The notes: generated by a model not told the origin, from the letters alone. A stretch of DNA of 6,009 nucleotides from Prochlorothrix sp035286285 (GCA_035286285.1 JAYKJG010000026.1:1-6009); one strand, 5' to 3'; shown: positions 1 through 5,271, counted from the first letter of the stretch. Numbers and translations are program-made.

Positions 1-67
1 CGAAATTCTGGGCAAAATTCTGGGAACTGGGACCAGTAGATCTAGAGATAGGGGTAGGAGCAGCCAT
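1..67 (-). CDS. Possible 5' end of a leftward gene, cut by window edge
   Basis: An ATG at 67-65 on the minus strand opens a frame with no stop through the window edge (22 codons, beginning M-A-A-P-T-P-I-S-R-S). The visible peptide is rich in Ser, Pro, Gln and Asn and matches no family I recognise. It contains a small duplicated motif (Q-N-F-A-Q-N-F) that comes from a 12-base tandem duplication in the DNA. No Shine-Dalgarno precedes the ATG, which is not rare in cyanobacteria. It has the same orientation as the PhnD gene but starts 422 bases beyond that gene's stop, so a shared operon is not evident. It could equally be a chance open frame. Confidence 0.3.
   Translation of the reverse strand, partial: MAAPTPISRSTGPSSQNFAQNF
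3..24. repeat. Two-copy 12-base tandem duplication
   Basis: The decamer AAATTCTGGG occurs at 3-12 and again at 15-24 (period 12). If the partial leftward frame is real, it encodes a Q-N-F repeat. It is too short to assign a role. Confidence 0.5.
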
Positions 68-170
68 AAGAACCCGTTAGACAGCGCTAATTCAACAAAA
101 CCAGTAAGACCCAAGGGGTACATTTCATTTTGGAGCAACCCAGACCCTGAACTGGCTCAAAAGGCTCGTA

Positions 171-190
171 GTGCGGACTTTAGTCCGTAC
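171..190. repeat. Intergenic palindrome (hairpin element)
   Basis: GTGCGGAC (171-178) and GTCCGTAC (183-190) pair as an 8-bp stem with one G-T wobble, around the loop TTTA. From memory, similar GTGCGGACTT-TAGTCCG palindromes are dispersed in intergenic DNA of some cyanobacteria. That resemblance is recalled, not verified. No T-run follows on either strand, so it is not a classical terminator. Confidence 0.55.
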
Positions 191-266
191 CGGGGCAAAA
201 GGGAATGCACCCGACCCAAGAGCGGATCCAGGAGCCTTAGCCCCCAAACCGATCGCTGACGTATTA

Positions 267-302
267 TAGGCTGATCCTTTGCCCTAGGCTGATCTTCTGC
301 CC
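267..302. repeat. 18-bp tandem duplication
   Basis: Two adjacent 18-base units, 267-284 and 285-302, share TAGGCTGATC at the start and TGCCC at the end. They differ at only two positions between these. The array is non-coding as far as can be seen. Confidence 0.7.
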
Positions 303-489
303 TATACTGCGCCTCTGTTTTCCGTTATGGGCCTAGAACTCTCCCCGGTGCCGCCACCTCTCCCCCTAGTCCAGTCGCTTCCCTCGTTACAACCTCTACG
401 GCCTCTGCTGCCCCGCTCTTTCCCCGTCCCGATGGCTGGGGGTTGCCACAGCCCAAACCGGCAAGGCTTTGCATAGCCTGGGTCAGGGA

Positions 490-1449
490 TTAGGGCAGCT
501 TAAGCGCTGCTTCAATGTTGCGGATAATGTCATAGTCCTCATCTTGAACGATGGTGTAGCCTGCTGACGCATTGGCACTAATGGCAACCAGACCCTGGGG
601 GGCGCTGAGCATGGCGTTTTGGAGCTTTTGTTTAAGGCTGGCGGGAACCCGATCGCTCACCACCAACGGGGGGTTGGGGATGGGCAGCGACTCCCACAGG
701 AGGTGATACTGCTCTGGGGGTAGGATCCCCGTTTCTACGCCTTTGGTGTACGTTGCTTTGTCCACCGCAATGGCATCGACGGTGCCCTTGATCAGCAGTT
801 GCAGGGTTTCATCGTGGTTGCCGCCGAATTGCACACTTTCAAAGTCACGATCGGGGTCGATTTTGGCTTGCTGAAAGGCGAAAAGGGGCATGAGGAAGCC
901 AGAGGTGGAAGATTCATTGACAAAGCCGAAGCTTTTGCCCGCTAAATCCGCCAAGGTACTAATGTTACGGTCTGTCCGCGCCACAATGATACTGGTATAC
1001 CAGGGGCGGCCTGTGCTGGCTTCTATGTGGGACACCAGGGGTTCAAGGTTGGGGTTGAGAGCCTTGGCTTGGACATAGGTAAACGGGCCGAGGTAGGCGG
1101 CGGTGACGGAGCCATTGACGAGAAGTTCGACGGCAGTGTCGTAGTCTTCGGTGACCTGAAGGGTGACGGGGAGGCCAAGGCGTTCTTCTAGGTAGTCCTC
1201 AAAGTCTTGGAGCAGGGCGTTGGCCGCTTTGTCTTTGCGATCGGGAATGATCACAAGGGTGAATTCGTCGAGTTGAACTTGATCCTCAGGTGCGGGTGAA
1301 GCCGAGAGGGGGGTAACGCTGGTAATTGAGGGTTCTGGGTCGGGTGTGGTACAGGCGATGAGGCCAAACCCCAGGGCGATCGTTCCCAGTCCTACTCCCC
1401 CAAACTGTTGGAACCGCTGAAGTGCCCTCTGCATTGTTGCTAAATCCAT
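490..1449 (-). CDS. PhnD-type phosphonate/phosphite/phosphate ABC transporter substrate-binding lipoprotein
   Basis: This is the solute-binding component of a phosphorus-compound importer, predicted to sit outside the plasma membrane on a lipid anchor. The N-terminus has basic residues, a hydrophobic stretch (G-V-G-L-G-T-I-A-L-G-F-G) and a lipobox L-I-A-C whose Cys (residue 33 from the ATG at 1449) is the predicted lipidation site. A Pro/Ser/Thr linker follows, then the PhnD/transferrin-like fold. Recognisable family motifs are Y-L-G-P-F-T-Y-V near residue 120, D-L-A-G-K-S-F-G-F-V near 170, and G-N-H-D-E-T with G-T-V-D-A-I-A-V-D near 210-230. About 319 residues is normal for the family. A GTG directly precedes the ATG, and another ATG at 1434 gives an equally good signal peptide, so the start is uncertain by up to 18 bases. 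No ATPase or permease partner is visible, and the exact ligand cannot be read from sequence. Confidence 0.9.
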   Translation of the reverse strand: MDLATMQRALQRFQQFGGVGLGTIALGFGLIACTTPDPEPSITSVTPLSASPAPEDQVQLDEFTLVIIPDRKDKAANALLQDFEDYLEERLGLPVTLQVTEDYDTAVELLVNGSVTAAYLGPFTYVQAKALNPNLEPLVSHIEASTGRPWYTSIIVARTDRNISTLADLAGKSFGFVNESSTSGFLMPLFAFQQAKIDPDRDFESVQFGGNHDETLQLLIKGTVDAIAVDKATYTKGVETGILPPEQYHLLWESLPIPNPPLVVSDRVPASLKQKLQNAMLSAPQGLVAISANASAGYTIVQDEDYDIIRNIEAALKLP

Positions 1450-1464
1450 CACAACTAACTTGGC

Positions 1465-1470
1465 ATTATA
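1465..1470 (-). promoter_or_regulatory. Candidate -10 box for the PhnD gene
   Basis: A perfect TATAAT lies on the minus strand 15 bases before the ATG at 1449. No recognisable -35 hexamer occurs at 16-18 bases upstream. If the box is used, transcription would start near 1458. The leader would then be only about 8 bases before the ATG at 1449, or about 24 before the ATG at 1434, which slightly favours the latter start. Confidence 0.35.
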
Positions 1471-1511
1471 AAGGTTCTGGCTGGTGTAGGCGGTCGGTTA
1501 CCACCACAGCG

Positions 1512-1519
1512 GCGATCGC
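1512..1519. repeat. HIP1 octamer
   Basis: A perfect GCGATCGC palindrome. This octamer is strongly over-represented in many cyanobacterial genomes and supports a cyanobacterial host. Confidence 0.85.
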
Positions 1520-1612
1520 GGCATCCCAGATCACCGAGGGTTAAAGGATTTCTAGGATCCCTTTTGTTTTGTTCTGAGGATCTCACTGCACTTCAGGGAG
1601 AAAAGGCAATCT

Positions 1613-1746
1613 CCTCGTTGACTGACAAAAAATTCTGCCTGGGGCGCGAAAACCGCGCCCCTACAAGACCTTTGGGATCGTAGGGGTCAGGTTTCCTGAC
1701 CCGCCCTTTGCGCTTCGGTTTGACCCACTTTCGTCAGTCAATGAGG
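1613..1746. repeat. Left copy of MITE-like repeat with terminal inverted repeats
   Basis: The ends, CCTCGTTGACTGAC (1613-1626) and GTCAGTCAATGAGG (1733-1746), are inverted repeats matching at 13 of 14 positions. Two hairpins lie inside: GGGGCGCG/CGCGCCCC (1641-1648 with 1654-1661) and GGGTCAGG/CCTGACCC (1684-1691 with 1695-1702). CCCCTAC (1658-1664) and GTAGGGG (1680-1686) could pair as an alternative. The body 1618-1741 matches 4060-4183 in reverse complement at 111 of 124 positions without gaps. The right edge lies 4 bases from the stop codon of the ParB-like gene. There is no coding capacity for a transposase, so any mobility would depend on an enzyme supplied elsewhere. Confidence 0.8.
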
Positions 1747-1750
1747 CTGT

Positions 1751-2488
1751 TTACTGGTTTTGTACAATCAGTGCGACCAGATCGGCTTTCTTGACTTTAG
1801 AGTTAAAGGAAAGACTACGTGCCGATGCAATCTCTTTTAGCTCCGCCACAGTTTTCTGACTCAAGACTTTTTTGTCAAGGGTTTCTGGTAGGGGAGTAAT
1901 CACCGGTTCGGGGTCTGGTGTTGGGTCTGGTTTGGTGGGAGAAGAAAGAGGAGATAGATAAAACACCTTTTCTAGATCTTTCAGTTTGGCTTTGGTGATC
2001 CCACACTTCAGTTGGGCGATCGGTGTAAAGGTTTTCCAGGTACTCCGATCGGCCTCGCTAATGCAATCTGTTGCAGTGGCAATATTCAGGCTCTTCAGCG
2101 TGGTCTTGGGCTGAGCCTTCAGATATTCCAAAGCAGCTTTGATGTGGTTACGCGATGCTGTCCTTAAGTCAATTTTAGGGACTACTTCTTGAGCCAGTGC
2201 TTGAGCTAGGGCAGCGGTTTCGGGGCTGTTATCTGCCACAATGCACCACACTTTCTCCAGTCCAGCCGCTTCAGCTACGGCATACACAAAGGTATTGCCC
2301 AGTAGCTCATACTTCTCCTCCCCCACTTCTCGGACAATCAGGGGAACCCAGTTGCGTGCTGCTTCGCCCTGGGTCAAGAGATTTGCGACGGCCATAATGA
2401 CAAAACGAGGAACCTCCACCGGCTGGAGAGGTTCAATATCTCTCAGATGTAGTTGCTTCAGGTGACCGATGTTAGTGGATAAGCTCAT
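1751..2488 (-). CDS. ParB-like N-terminal domain protein with C-terminal Rho_N/SAP-like domain
   Basis: This 245-residue protein is likely the DNA-binding or regulatory partner of the ParA-fusion ATPase. Residues ~10-86 resemble a ParB/sulfiredoxin-like N-terminal fold (R-D-I-E-P-L-Q-P-V start, N-W-V-P-L-I-V strand, then E-L-L-G-N and V-W-C-I-V-A-D). The canonical ParB G-E-R-R box is replaced by L-G-N-T-F-V-Y-A. Residues ~105-180 are mostly helical and contain no helix-turn-helix I can identify. A Pro-rich linker (182-201) leads to residues 209-245, where L-S-Q-K-T-V-A-E-L-K-E-I-A...K-K-A-D-L-V-A-L-I resembles the Rho-termination-factor N-terminal/SAP nucleic-acid-binding motif. The ATG overlaps the upstream stop as ATGA and has AAGGAG 11 bases before it, so co-translation is very likely. 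ParB-like CTPase activity is doubtful given the missing box. Function is inferred, not known. Confidence 0.75.
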   Translation of the reverse strand: MSLSTNIGHLKQLHLRDIEPLQPVEVPRFVIMAVANLLTQGEAARNWVPLIVREVGEEKYELLGNTFVYAVAEAAGLEKVWCIVADNSPETAALAQALAQEVVPKIDLRTASRNHIKAALEYLKAQPKTTLKSLNIATATDCISEADRSTWKTFTPIAQLKCGITKAKLKDLEKVFYLSPLSSPTKPDPTPDPEPVITPLPETLDKKVLSQKTVAELKEIASARSLSFNSKVKKADLVALIVQNQ

Positions 2489-3849
2489 TGGATAAAGTAC
2501 TCCTTGATCAGGTTCTTATAATAGCCACGAGCAGTTTTGTCTCGGTAAACAGCAGGAATCTTATCAAAAATAGCATTGGCTACATTAGCATAGCTAGGGA
2601 TGCTGAAGACAGTAAAGTCTTTATTAGCACTGCTACAGAGTGGGAAAAAGTAAAAGGACAGGTCGAATTTTCTCTCCTTTTTCACACGCTCAATGATCTG
2701 AAGCATTGCTTGTTCGGCTTTAGTCTTTTGGGCAGGGCTGATCTGCTCACCGTTCCAAAAAATCGGCAATGCAACAGGACCATGCTCGTAGGCAACCTGA
2801 CCAAGTTTAGCAGTGTACTGCTGGCGTTCTGTCTGAGTTTGGGCAATGTAGGTGCTAATTGCGATCGCAGCGTTTTCAATCGAGAAAATATTATTGTGCT
2901 TAGTCGGCAGTAGAACGACATCAGCAGCATAAATCGCACTTTGGCTATAAAAACGCCAATTGGGAGAGGAGTCAATTAGGATATAGTCGTAATGAGGCTT
3001 TAGCCCTTCTAAAATTCTTTTCAGCTTTTTAGGATCTGACTGACTGAAGATCGACTCCTCCCGGTTCTCGATGAGCGCTTGATCCACTGGAATAATATCA
3101 AATCCAGTATGAAAAGGCTCATTGTTGGCCTTTTTCAGATGATAAGAGCACTTTTTGACAACCTGGGAATAATCACACTTTTTCTCTGTTAGGCATTGAT
3201 AAATCCCTCGCTCTGGAATTGGAACCCCTAGTGACTTTGTTAGATCTTGCTGATCTGGATCAAAGTCAACAACCAAGACTTTATAGGACAACAGCGAGAG
3301 TAAGGCAGCGGTATTGATAACCGTTGTTGTCTTGCCCACCCCCCCTTTGTTATTGTACATCGTGGCGATTAAGGCTCCGGGTGGCTTACTGATAATCTCA
3401 CGAATGGCATGGATGACTTCAGCCGTCACTTCCAAGCAGGTGGTGAAGGGATAAACGACTTTATGGTGCTTCCGAAATAGTTGAATGTGAATCGAGTTCG
3501 TGATGATCCCCCACTGGACACTACGACAATTATCCTCTAGCAAGTAACCCGTAACTTGCTGAACCGTTTTGCGATAGGCAGTACTTCCTGCCTCAAGATT
3601 TACATCCCGACCCTTCAACTCAATAATCAGAAATGGATTGCGCTTAGTCTGCTTGAACTGATCCCCCTCCGTCGTGTTTTTACGTGCAGCCATATCCACC
3701 TTATGATGGCCTGTTCCCGTAGGAAACTGAGGATAGTATTCGTGCTTGTCAAATCCCAGGGTTTCAACGAGTTGGGGGAGAAAATCTTGGCTCAACACTG
3801 CCTCAGCGGCACCTGCTGGTAGATCTGCAAGAACTTGATGGATTGTCAT
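2485..3849 (-). CDS. HsdR_N-like PD-(D/E)XK nuclease domain fused to ParA-family ATPase
   Basis: Numbering is from the ATG at 3849 (454 residues). Residues ~1-150 resemble the type I restriction HsdR N-terminal nuclease domain. They show V-D-M-A with Asp52, I-I-E-L-K-G with Glu77 and Lys79, and Q-V-T-G-Y (Gln98-x3-Tyr102), the QxxxY motif of that nuclease class. All expected catalytic positions are present. Residues ~160-454 are a ParA/MinD-type P-loop ATPase, with deviant Walker A K-G-G-V-G-K-T-T (Lys168, Lys173), V-V-D-F-D-P-D-Q-Q (Asp195, Asp197) and I-L-I-D-S-S-P (Asp293). ParA proteins polymerise on or bind DNA with ATP. A covalent nuclease-like partner is not usual for chromosomal partition. 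A TTG at 3879 would add 10 residues, but the ATG continues directly into the conserved region and is preferred. The gene is first in a two-gene operon. It could be a partition protein, a defence effector or a mobile-element maintenance factor. Confidence 0.8.
   Translation of the reverse strand: MTIHQVLADLPAGAAEAVLSQDFLPQLVETLGFDKHEYYPQFPTGTGHHKVDMAARKNTTEGDQFKQTKRNPFLIIELKGRDVNLEAGSTAYRKTVQQVTGYLLEDNCRSVQWGIITNSIHIQLFRKHHKVVYPFTTCLEVTAEVIHAIREIISKPPGALIATMYNNKGGVGKTTTVINTAALLSLLSYKVLVVDFDPDQQDLTKSLGVPIPERGIYQCLTEKKCDYSQVVKKCSYHLKKANNEPFHTGFDIIPVDQALIENREESIFSQSDPKKLKRILEGLKPHYDYILIDSSPNWRFYSQSAIYAADVVLLPTKHNNIFSIENAAIAISTYIAQTQTERQQYTAKLGQVAYEHGPVALPIFWNGEQISPAQKTKAEQAMLQIIERVKKERKFDLSFYFFPLCSSANKDFTVFSIPSYANVANAIFDKIPAVYRDKTARGYYKNLIKEYFIQ
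2500..2505 (-). promoter_or_regulatory. Strong Shine-Dalgarno inside the ATPase gene
   Basis: AAGGAG on the minus strand lies within the last codons of the ParA-fusion gene (Lys-Glu), 11 bases before the ATG of the ParB-like gene. With the ATGA overlap it supports translational coupling and fixes the start at 2488. Confidence 0.75.
2861..2868. repeat. HIP1 octamer inside the cassette
   Basis: A perfect GCGATCGC within the ParA-fusion gene. Its presence suggests the cassette has circulated among HIP1-bearing cyanobacteria or has been resident long enough to acquire the octamer. Confidence 0.8.
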
Positions 3850-3885
3850 AGTAATACTCTCGGAGTGGAAACAGATCAAAACTGA

Positions 3886-3912
3886 GCTAAGACTAGCATC
3901 CTAAGTTAGGAT
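3886..3912. promoter_or_regulatory. Operator-like repeats in the cassette leader
   Basis: ATCCTA-AGT-TAGGAT (3898-3912) is a perfect 6-bp inverted repeat. Next to it is GCTA-AGAC-TAGC (3886-3897). The two palindromes share a CTAAG...TAG core (3887-3896 and 3901-3909) whose starts are 14 bases apart. They lie about 28-55 bases downstream of the predicted start of transcription. Partition operons are commonly autoregulated through such sites, and parS-like centromeres often lie here. Binding by the cassette's own proteins is inferred. Confidence 0.45.
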
Positions 3913-3946
3913 ATTATCCACTTGTAGCATAGTCTTCCTGATTGCA

Positions 3947-3975
3947 TTTATAAATAGAACAGCGTATTTTGTCAA
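3947..3975 (-). promoter_or_regulatory. Sigma-70-type promoter of the two-gene cassette
   Basis: On the minus strand, TTGACA (3975-3970) and TATAAA (3952-3947) are separated by exactly 17 bases, close to the vegetative-sigma consensus. Transcription would begin near 3940, giving a leader of roughly 90 bases before the ATG at 3849. It is the best promoter in the window. It implies strong basal expression unless repressed through the downstream palindromes. Confidence 0.75.
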
Positions 3976-4055
3976 CCTCCTTAACTTTATTTATTAGGGC
4001 ACCTTGAAAAATCCAAGTTTCTGCCCAGTGCCCCCCGTCAGAATAAGGGTCGTGG

Positions 4056-4187
4056 CTGGTTGCCTGACAACAGTAGGTTAAACCTAGGTGCAGAGGGCGG
4101 GTCAGGAAACCTGACCCCTACGCTCCCAAAGGTCTTGTAGGGGCGCGGTTTTCGCGCCCAAGGCAGAATTTTCTGTCAGCCAACCAG
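4056..4187. repeat. Right, inverted copy of MITE-like repeat
   Basis: The ends CTGGTTGCCTGAC (4056-4068) and GTCAGCCAACCAG (4175-4187) are inverted repeats matching at 12 of 13 positions. The body 4060-4183 is the reverse complement of 1618-1741 at 111 of 124 positions. The 94-base core 4091-4184 differs from 1617-1710 at only 5. The internal hairpins are kept: GGGTCAGG/CCTGACCC (4099-4106 with 4110-4117) and GGGCGCG/CGCGCCC (4141-4147 with 4153-4159). The symmetric outermost bases differ from those of the left copy. Confidence 0.8.
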
Positions 4188-4230
4188 GGCTAACGCTCCC
4201 CTGTAGACTGCTCTCGGAGCCTTGCAATCT

Positions 4231-4259
4231 GGGATCCAAAACTGACTTCAGTTTATCCC
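4231..4259. promoter_or_regulatory. Bulged inverted repeat upstream of ccaA
   Basis: GGGAT (4231-4235) pairs with ATCCC (4255-4259), and AAACTG (4239-4244) with CAGTTT (4249-4254), around an ACTT loop. The three unpaired bases CCA sit on one side, giving 11 bp in total. It lies about 53 bases before the ccaA -10 box. It could be a regulator site or the remains of a terminator, though no T-run follows. Role unknown. Confidence 0.4.
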
Positions 4260-4312
4260 ATCTGTCCAGACCGGTGATTCCAGGCAAGTTATTTTAGGCT
4301 CACCTTTAGATT

Positions 4313-4318
4313 TATAAT
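4313..4318 (+). promoter_or_regulatory. Candidate -10 box of ccaA
   Basis: A perfect TATAAT lies 53 bases before the ATG at 4372. The best upstream hexamer, TTATTT at 4289-4294 (18-base gap), matches the -35 consensus poorly, so an activator may be required. Transcription would begin near 4325. That rules out the in-frame TTG at 4318 as a start codon. Confidence 0.45.
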
Positions 4319-4371
4319 TGGAGCATATCGCGCCCCAGGCTTACAGTAACCCCCTAACCCCTGTATTTTCA

Positions 4372-5271
4372 ATGAAACAGCTTATTCGTGGCTTAGATAA
4401 GTTTAGAAAAACCTACGTTACTGAGCATCAAGAACTGCTGGAGCAGTTATCCCACGGCCAAACGCCACGAGTGCTGTTTATCACCTGCTCGGACTCACGG
4501 GTTGCCCCTAACCTGATTACCAGTACCGATGTGGGGGAGTTATTTGTGATTCGCAATGCGGGCAATATTGTGCCGCCCTTTGGCGCTGCCAATGGGGGAG
4601 AAGGGGGCACGATCGAATATGCCATTAGTGCGCTGGGCATTAAGCAAGTTATTATTTGCGGGCATTCCCACTGTGGGGCAATGAAGGGGTTACTGAAGCT
4701 CAATAAGCTGCAAGCGGAGATGCCCCTGGTCTATGACTGGCTTAAACATGCAGAGGCTACGCGGCGATTGGTTCTCGATAACTATCCCGATCAAACGGGG
4801 GAAGAACTGATTGAAACCCTGGTGGCAGAGAATGTTTTAGTCCAGATTGAAAATCTCAAAACCTATCCGGTGGTGCGGGCGAAATTGCATCAGGGGGAGC
4901 TTAAAATTTACGGCTGGATCTATGAAATTGAGTCGGGGGAAGTGTTGGCCTACGATGCCAAAACCCACACCTATTTACCGCCCCAAACCCAAACCGAGGT
5001 GGGGGACGATCGGCCTTCGGCCATTGCCTGTGAACTGGAGCCGGAAACCGTTGCCGATCGTCTCCATGATATTCGCTACAAACTGACGGCCCTCTTGGCC
5101 ACCCTCCCCCATTCTCCCGGTGCGGCTCAGTTGGCGCTGCGCTCCCTAGAGGAGCTATTTGAAGAAGCAACGGCCTTGGGCATGGCCAAGGGGGAACTGC
5201 GGGATTACCATGCTCTGTTTGCGGAACCGATCCAAACCTGGTCCAGAAAAGTGGCCGTCAGTTCCCATTAA
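4372..5271 (+). CDS. ccaA: Carboxysomal beta-carbonic anhydrase
   Basis: CcaA/IcfA interconverts bicarbonate and CO2 with a Zn(II) active site inside the carboxysome, supplying CO2 to Rubisco. From the ATG at 4372 there are 299 residues. C-S-D-S-R gives Zn ligand Cys39 and the Asp41/Arg43 dyad. G-H-S-H-C-G gives ligands His98 and Cys101. The stretches V-L-F-I-T-C-S-D-S-R, A-A-N-G-G-E-G and V-Y-D-W-L match, as I recall it, the Synechococcus elongatus IcfA protein closely through about residue 195. The frame is open from a TTG at 4318, but family alignment (M-K-Q-L-I-R-G-L-D-K-F-R as N-terminus) and the -10 box both favour 4372. After residue ~200 a roughly 100-residue, mostly helical tail diverges. 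In the family the C-terminal region helps carboxysomal targeting. No other carboxysome genes are in view. A deacetylase-family gene follows after 37 bases on the same strand. Confidence 0.92.
   Translation: MKQLIRGLDKFRKTYVTEHQELLEQLSHGQTPRVLFITCSDSRVAPNLITSTDVGELFVIRNAGNIVPPFGAANGGEGGTIEYAISALGIKQVIICGHSHCGAMKGLLKLNKLQAEMPLVYDWLKHAEATRRLVLDNYPDQTGEELIETLVAENVLVQIENLKTYPVVRAKLHQGELKIYGWIYEIESGEVLAYDAKTHTYLPPQTQTEVGDDRPSAIACELEPETVADRLHDIRYKLTALLATLPHSPGAAQLALRSLEELFEEATALGMAKGELRDYHALFAEPIQTWSRKVAVSSH

Larger units (their letters stand above)
68..489. other. Gene-poor intergenic stretch
   Basis: I see no supported gene in these 422 bases. The stretch holds an imperfect palindrome (171-190) and an 18-bp tandem duplication (267-302). 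Two overlapping mini-ORFs of about 49 codons lie on opposite strands (327-476 plus, 325-474 minus). Both have skewed Pro- or Gly-rich compositions, no family resemblance and no ribosome site, so they look like chance frames. No classical stem plus T-run terminator is visible just beyond the PhnD stop. Confidence 0.5.
3850..4371. other. Divergent intergenic region between the cassette and ccaA
   Basis: These 522 bases hold, from left to right, the cassette leader with operator-like repeats (3886-3912), the cassette promoter (3947-3975) and the right copy of the inverted repeat (4056-4187). Beyond it are a long bulged hairpin (4231-4259) and the ccaA -10 box (4313-4318). The 61-codon open frame at 4102-4287 (minus) lies largely in repeat DNA, has no family resemblance and is not called a gene. 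Confidence 0.7.

Noticed and set aside
325..476. Opposed ~49-codon mini-ORFs (327-476 plus, 325-474 minus)
   Set aside because: They have Pro- or Gly-rich compositions typical of chance frames in GC-rich DNA, no Shine-Dalgarno and no recognisable motif.
1543..1570. AAAGGAT...ATCCCTTTTGTTTT as a plus-strand terminator
   Set aside because: The stem is short and interrupted, and no plus-strand gene lies upstream to be terminated.
1684..1702. Hairpin GGGTCAGG-TTT-CCTGACCC as terminator of the cassette
   Set aside because: The stem is strong and well placed, but no U-run follows it on the minus-strand transcript, and the same hairpin occurs in the right copy, which is not behind a gene. It is better explained as part of the repeat.
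3850..3879. TTG at 3879 as start of the ParA-fusion gene
   Set aside because: It adds ten residues with no domain support and has no ribosome site. The ATG at 3849 is a better codon and leads straight into the conserved domain.
1613..4187. Complete insertion sequence or transposon with its own transposase
   Set aside because: Neither enclosed gene is a transposase, and I could not find a matching target-site duplication outside the two repeats.
4102..4287. 61-codon minus-strand open frame upstream of ccaA
   Set aside because: Most of it lies in the inverted-repeat element, with no family resemblance, no ribosome site and no matching frame kept in the other copy. It is a chance frame.
4318..4371. 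TTG at 4318 as start of ccaA
   Set aside because: It overlaps a TATAAT box and adds 18 residues absent from the recalled family N-terminus, which matches the ATG at 4372.
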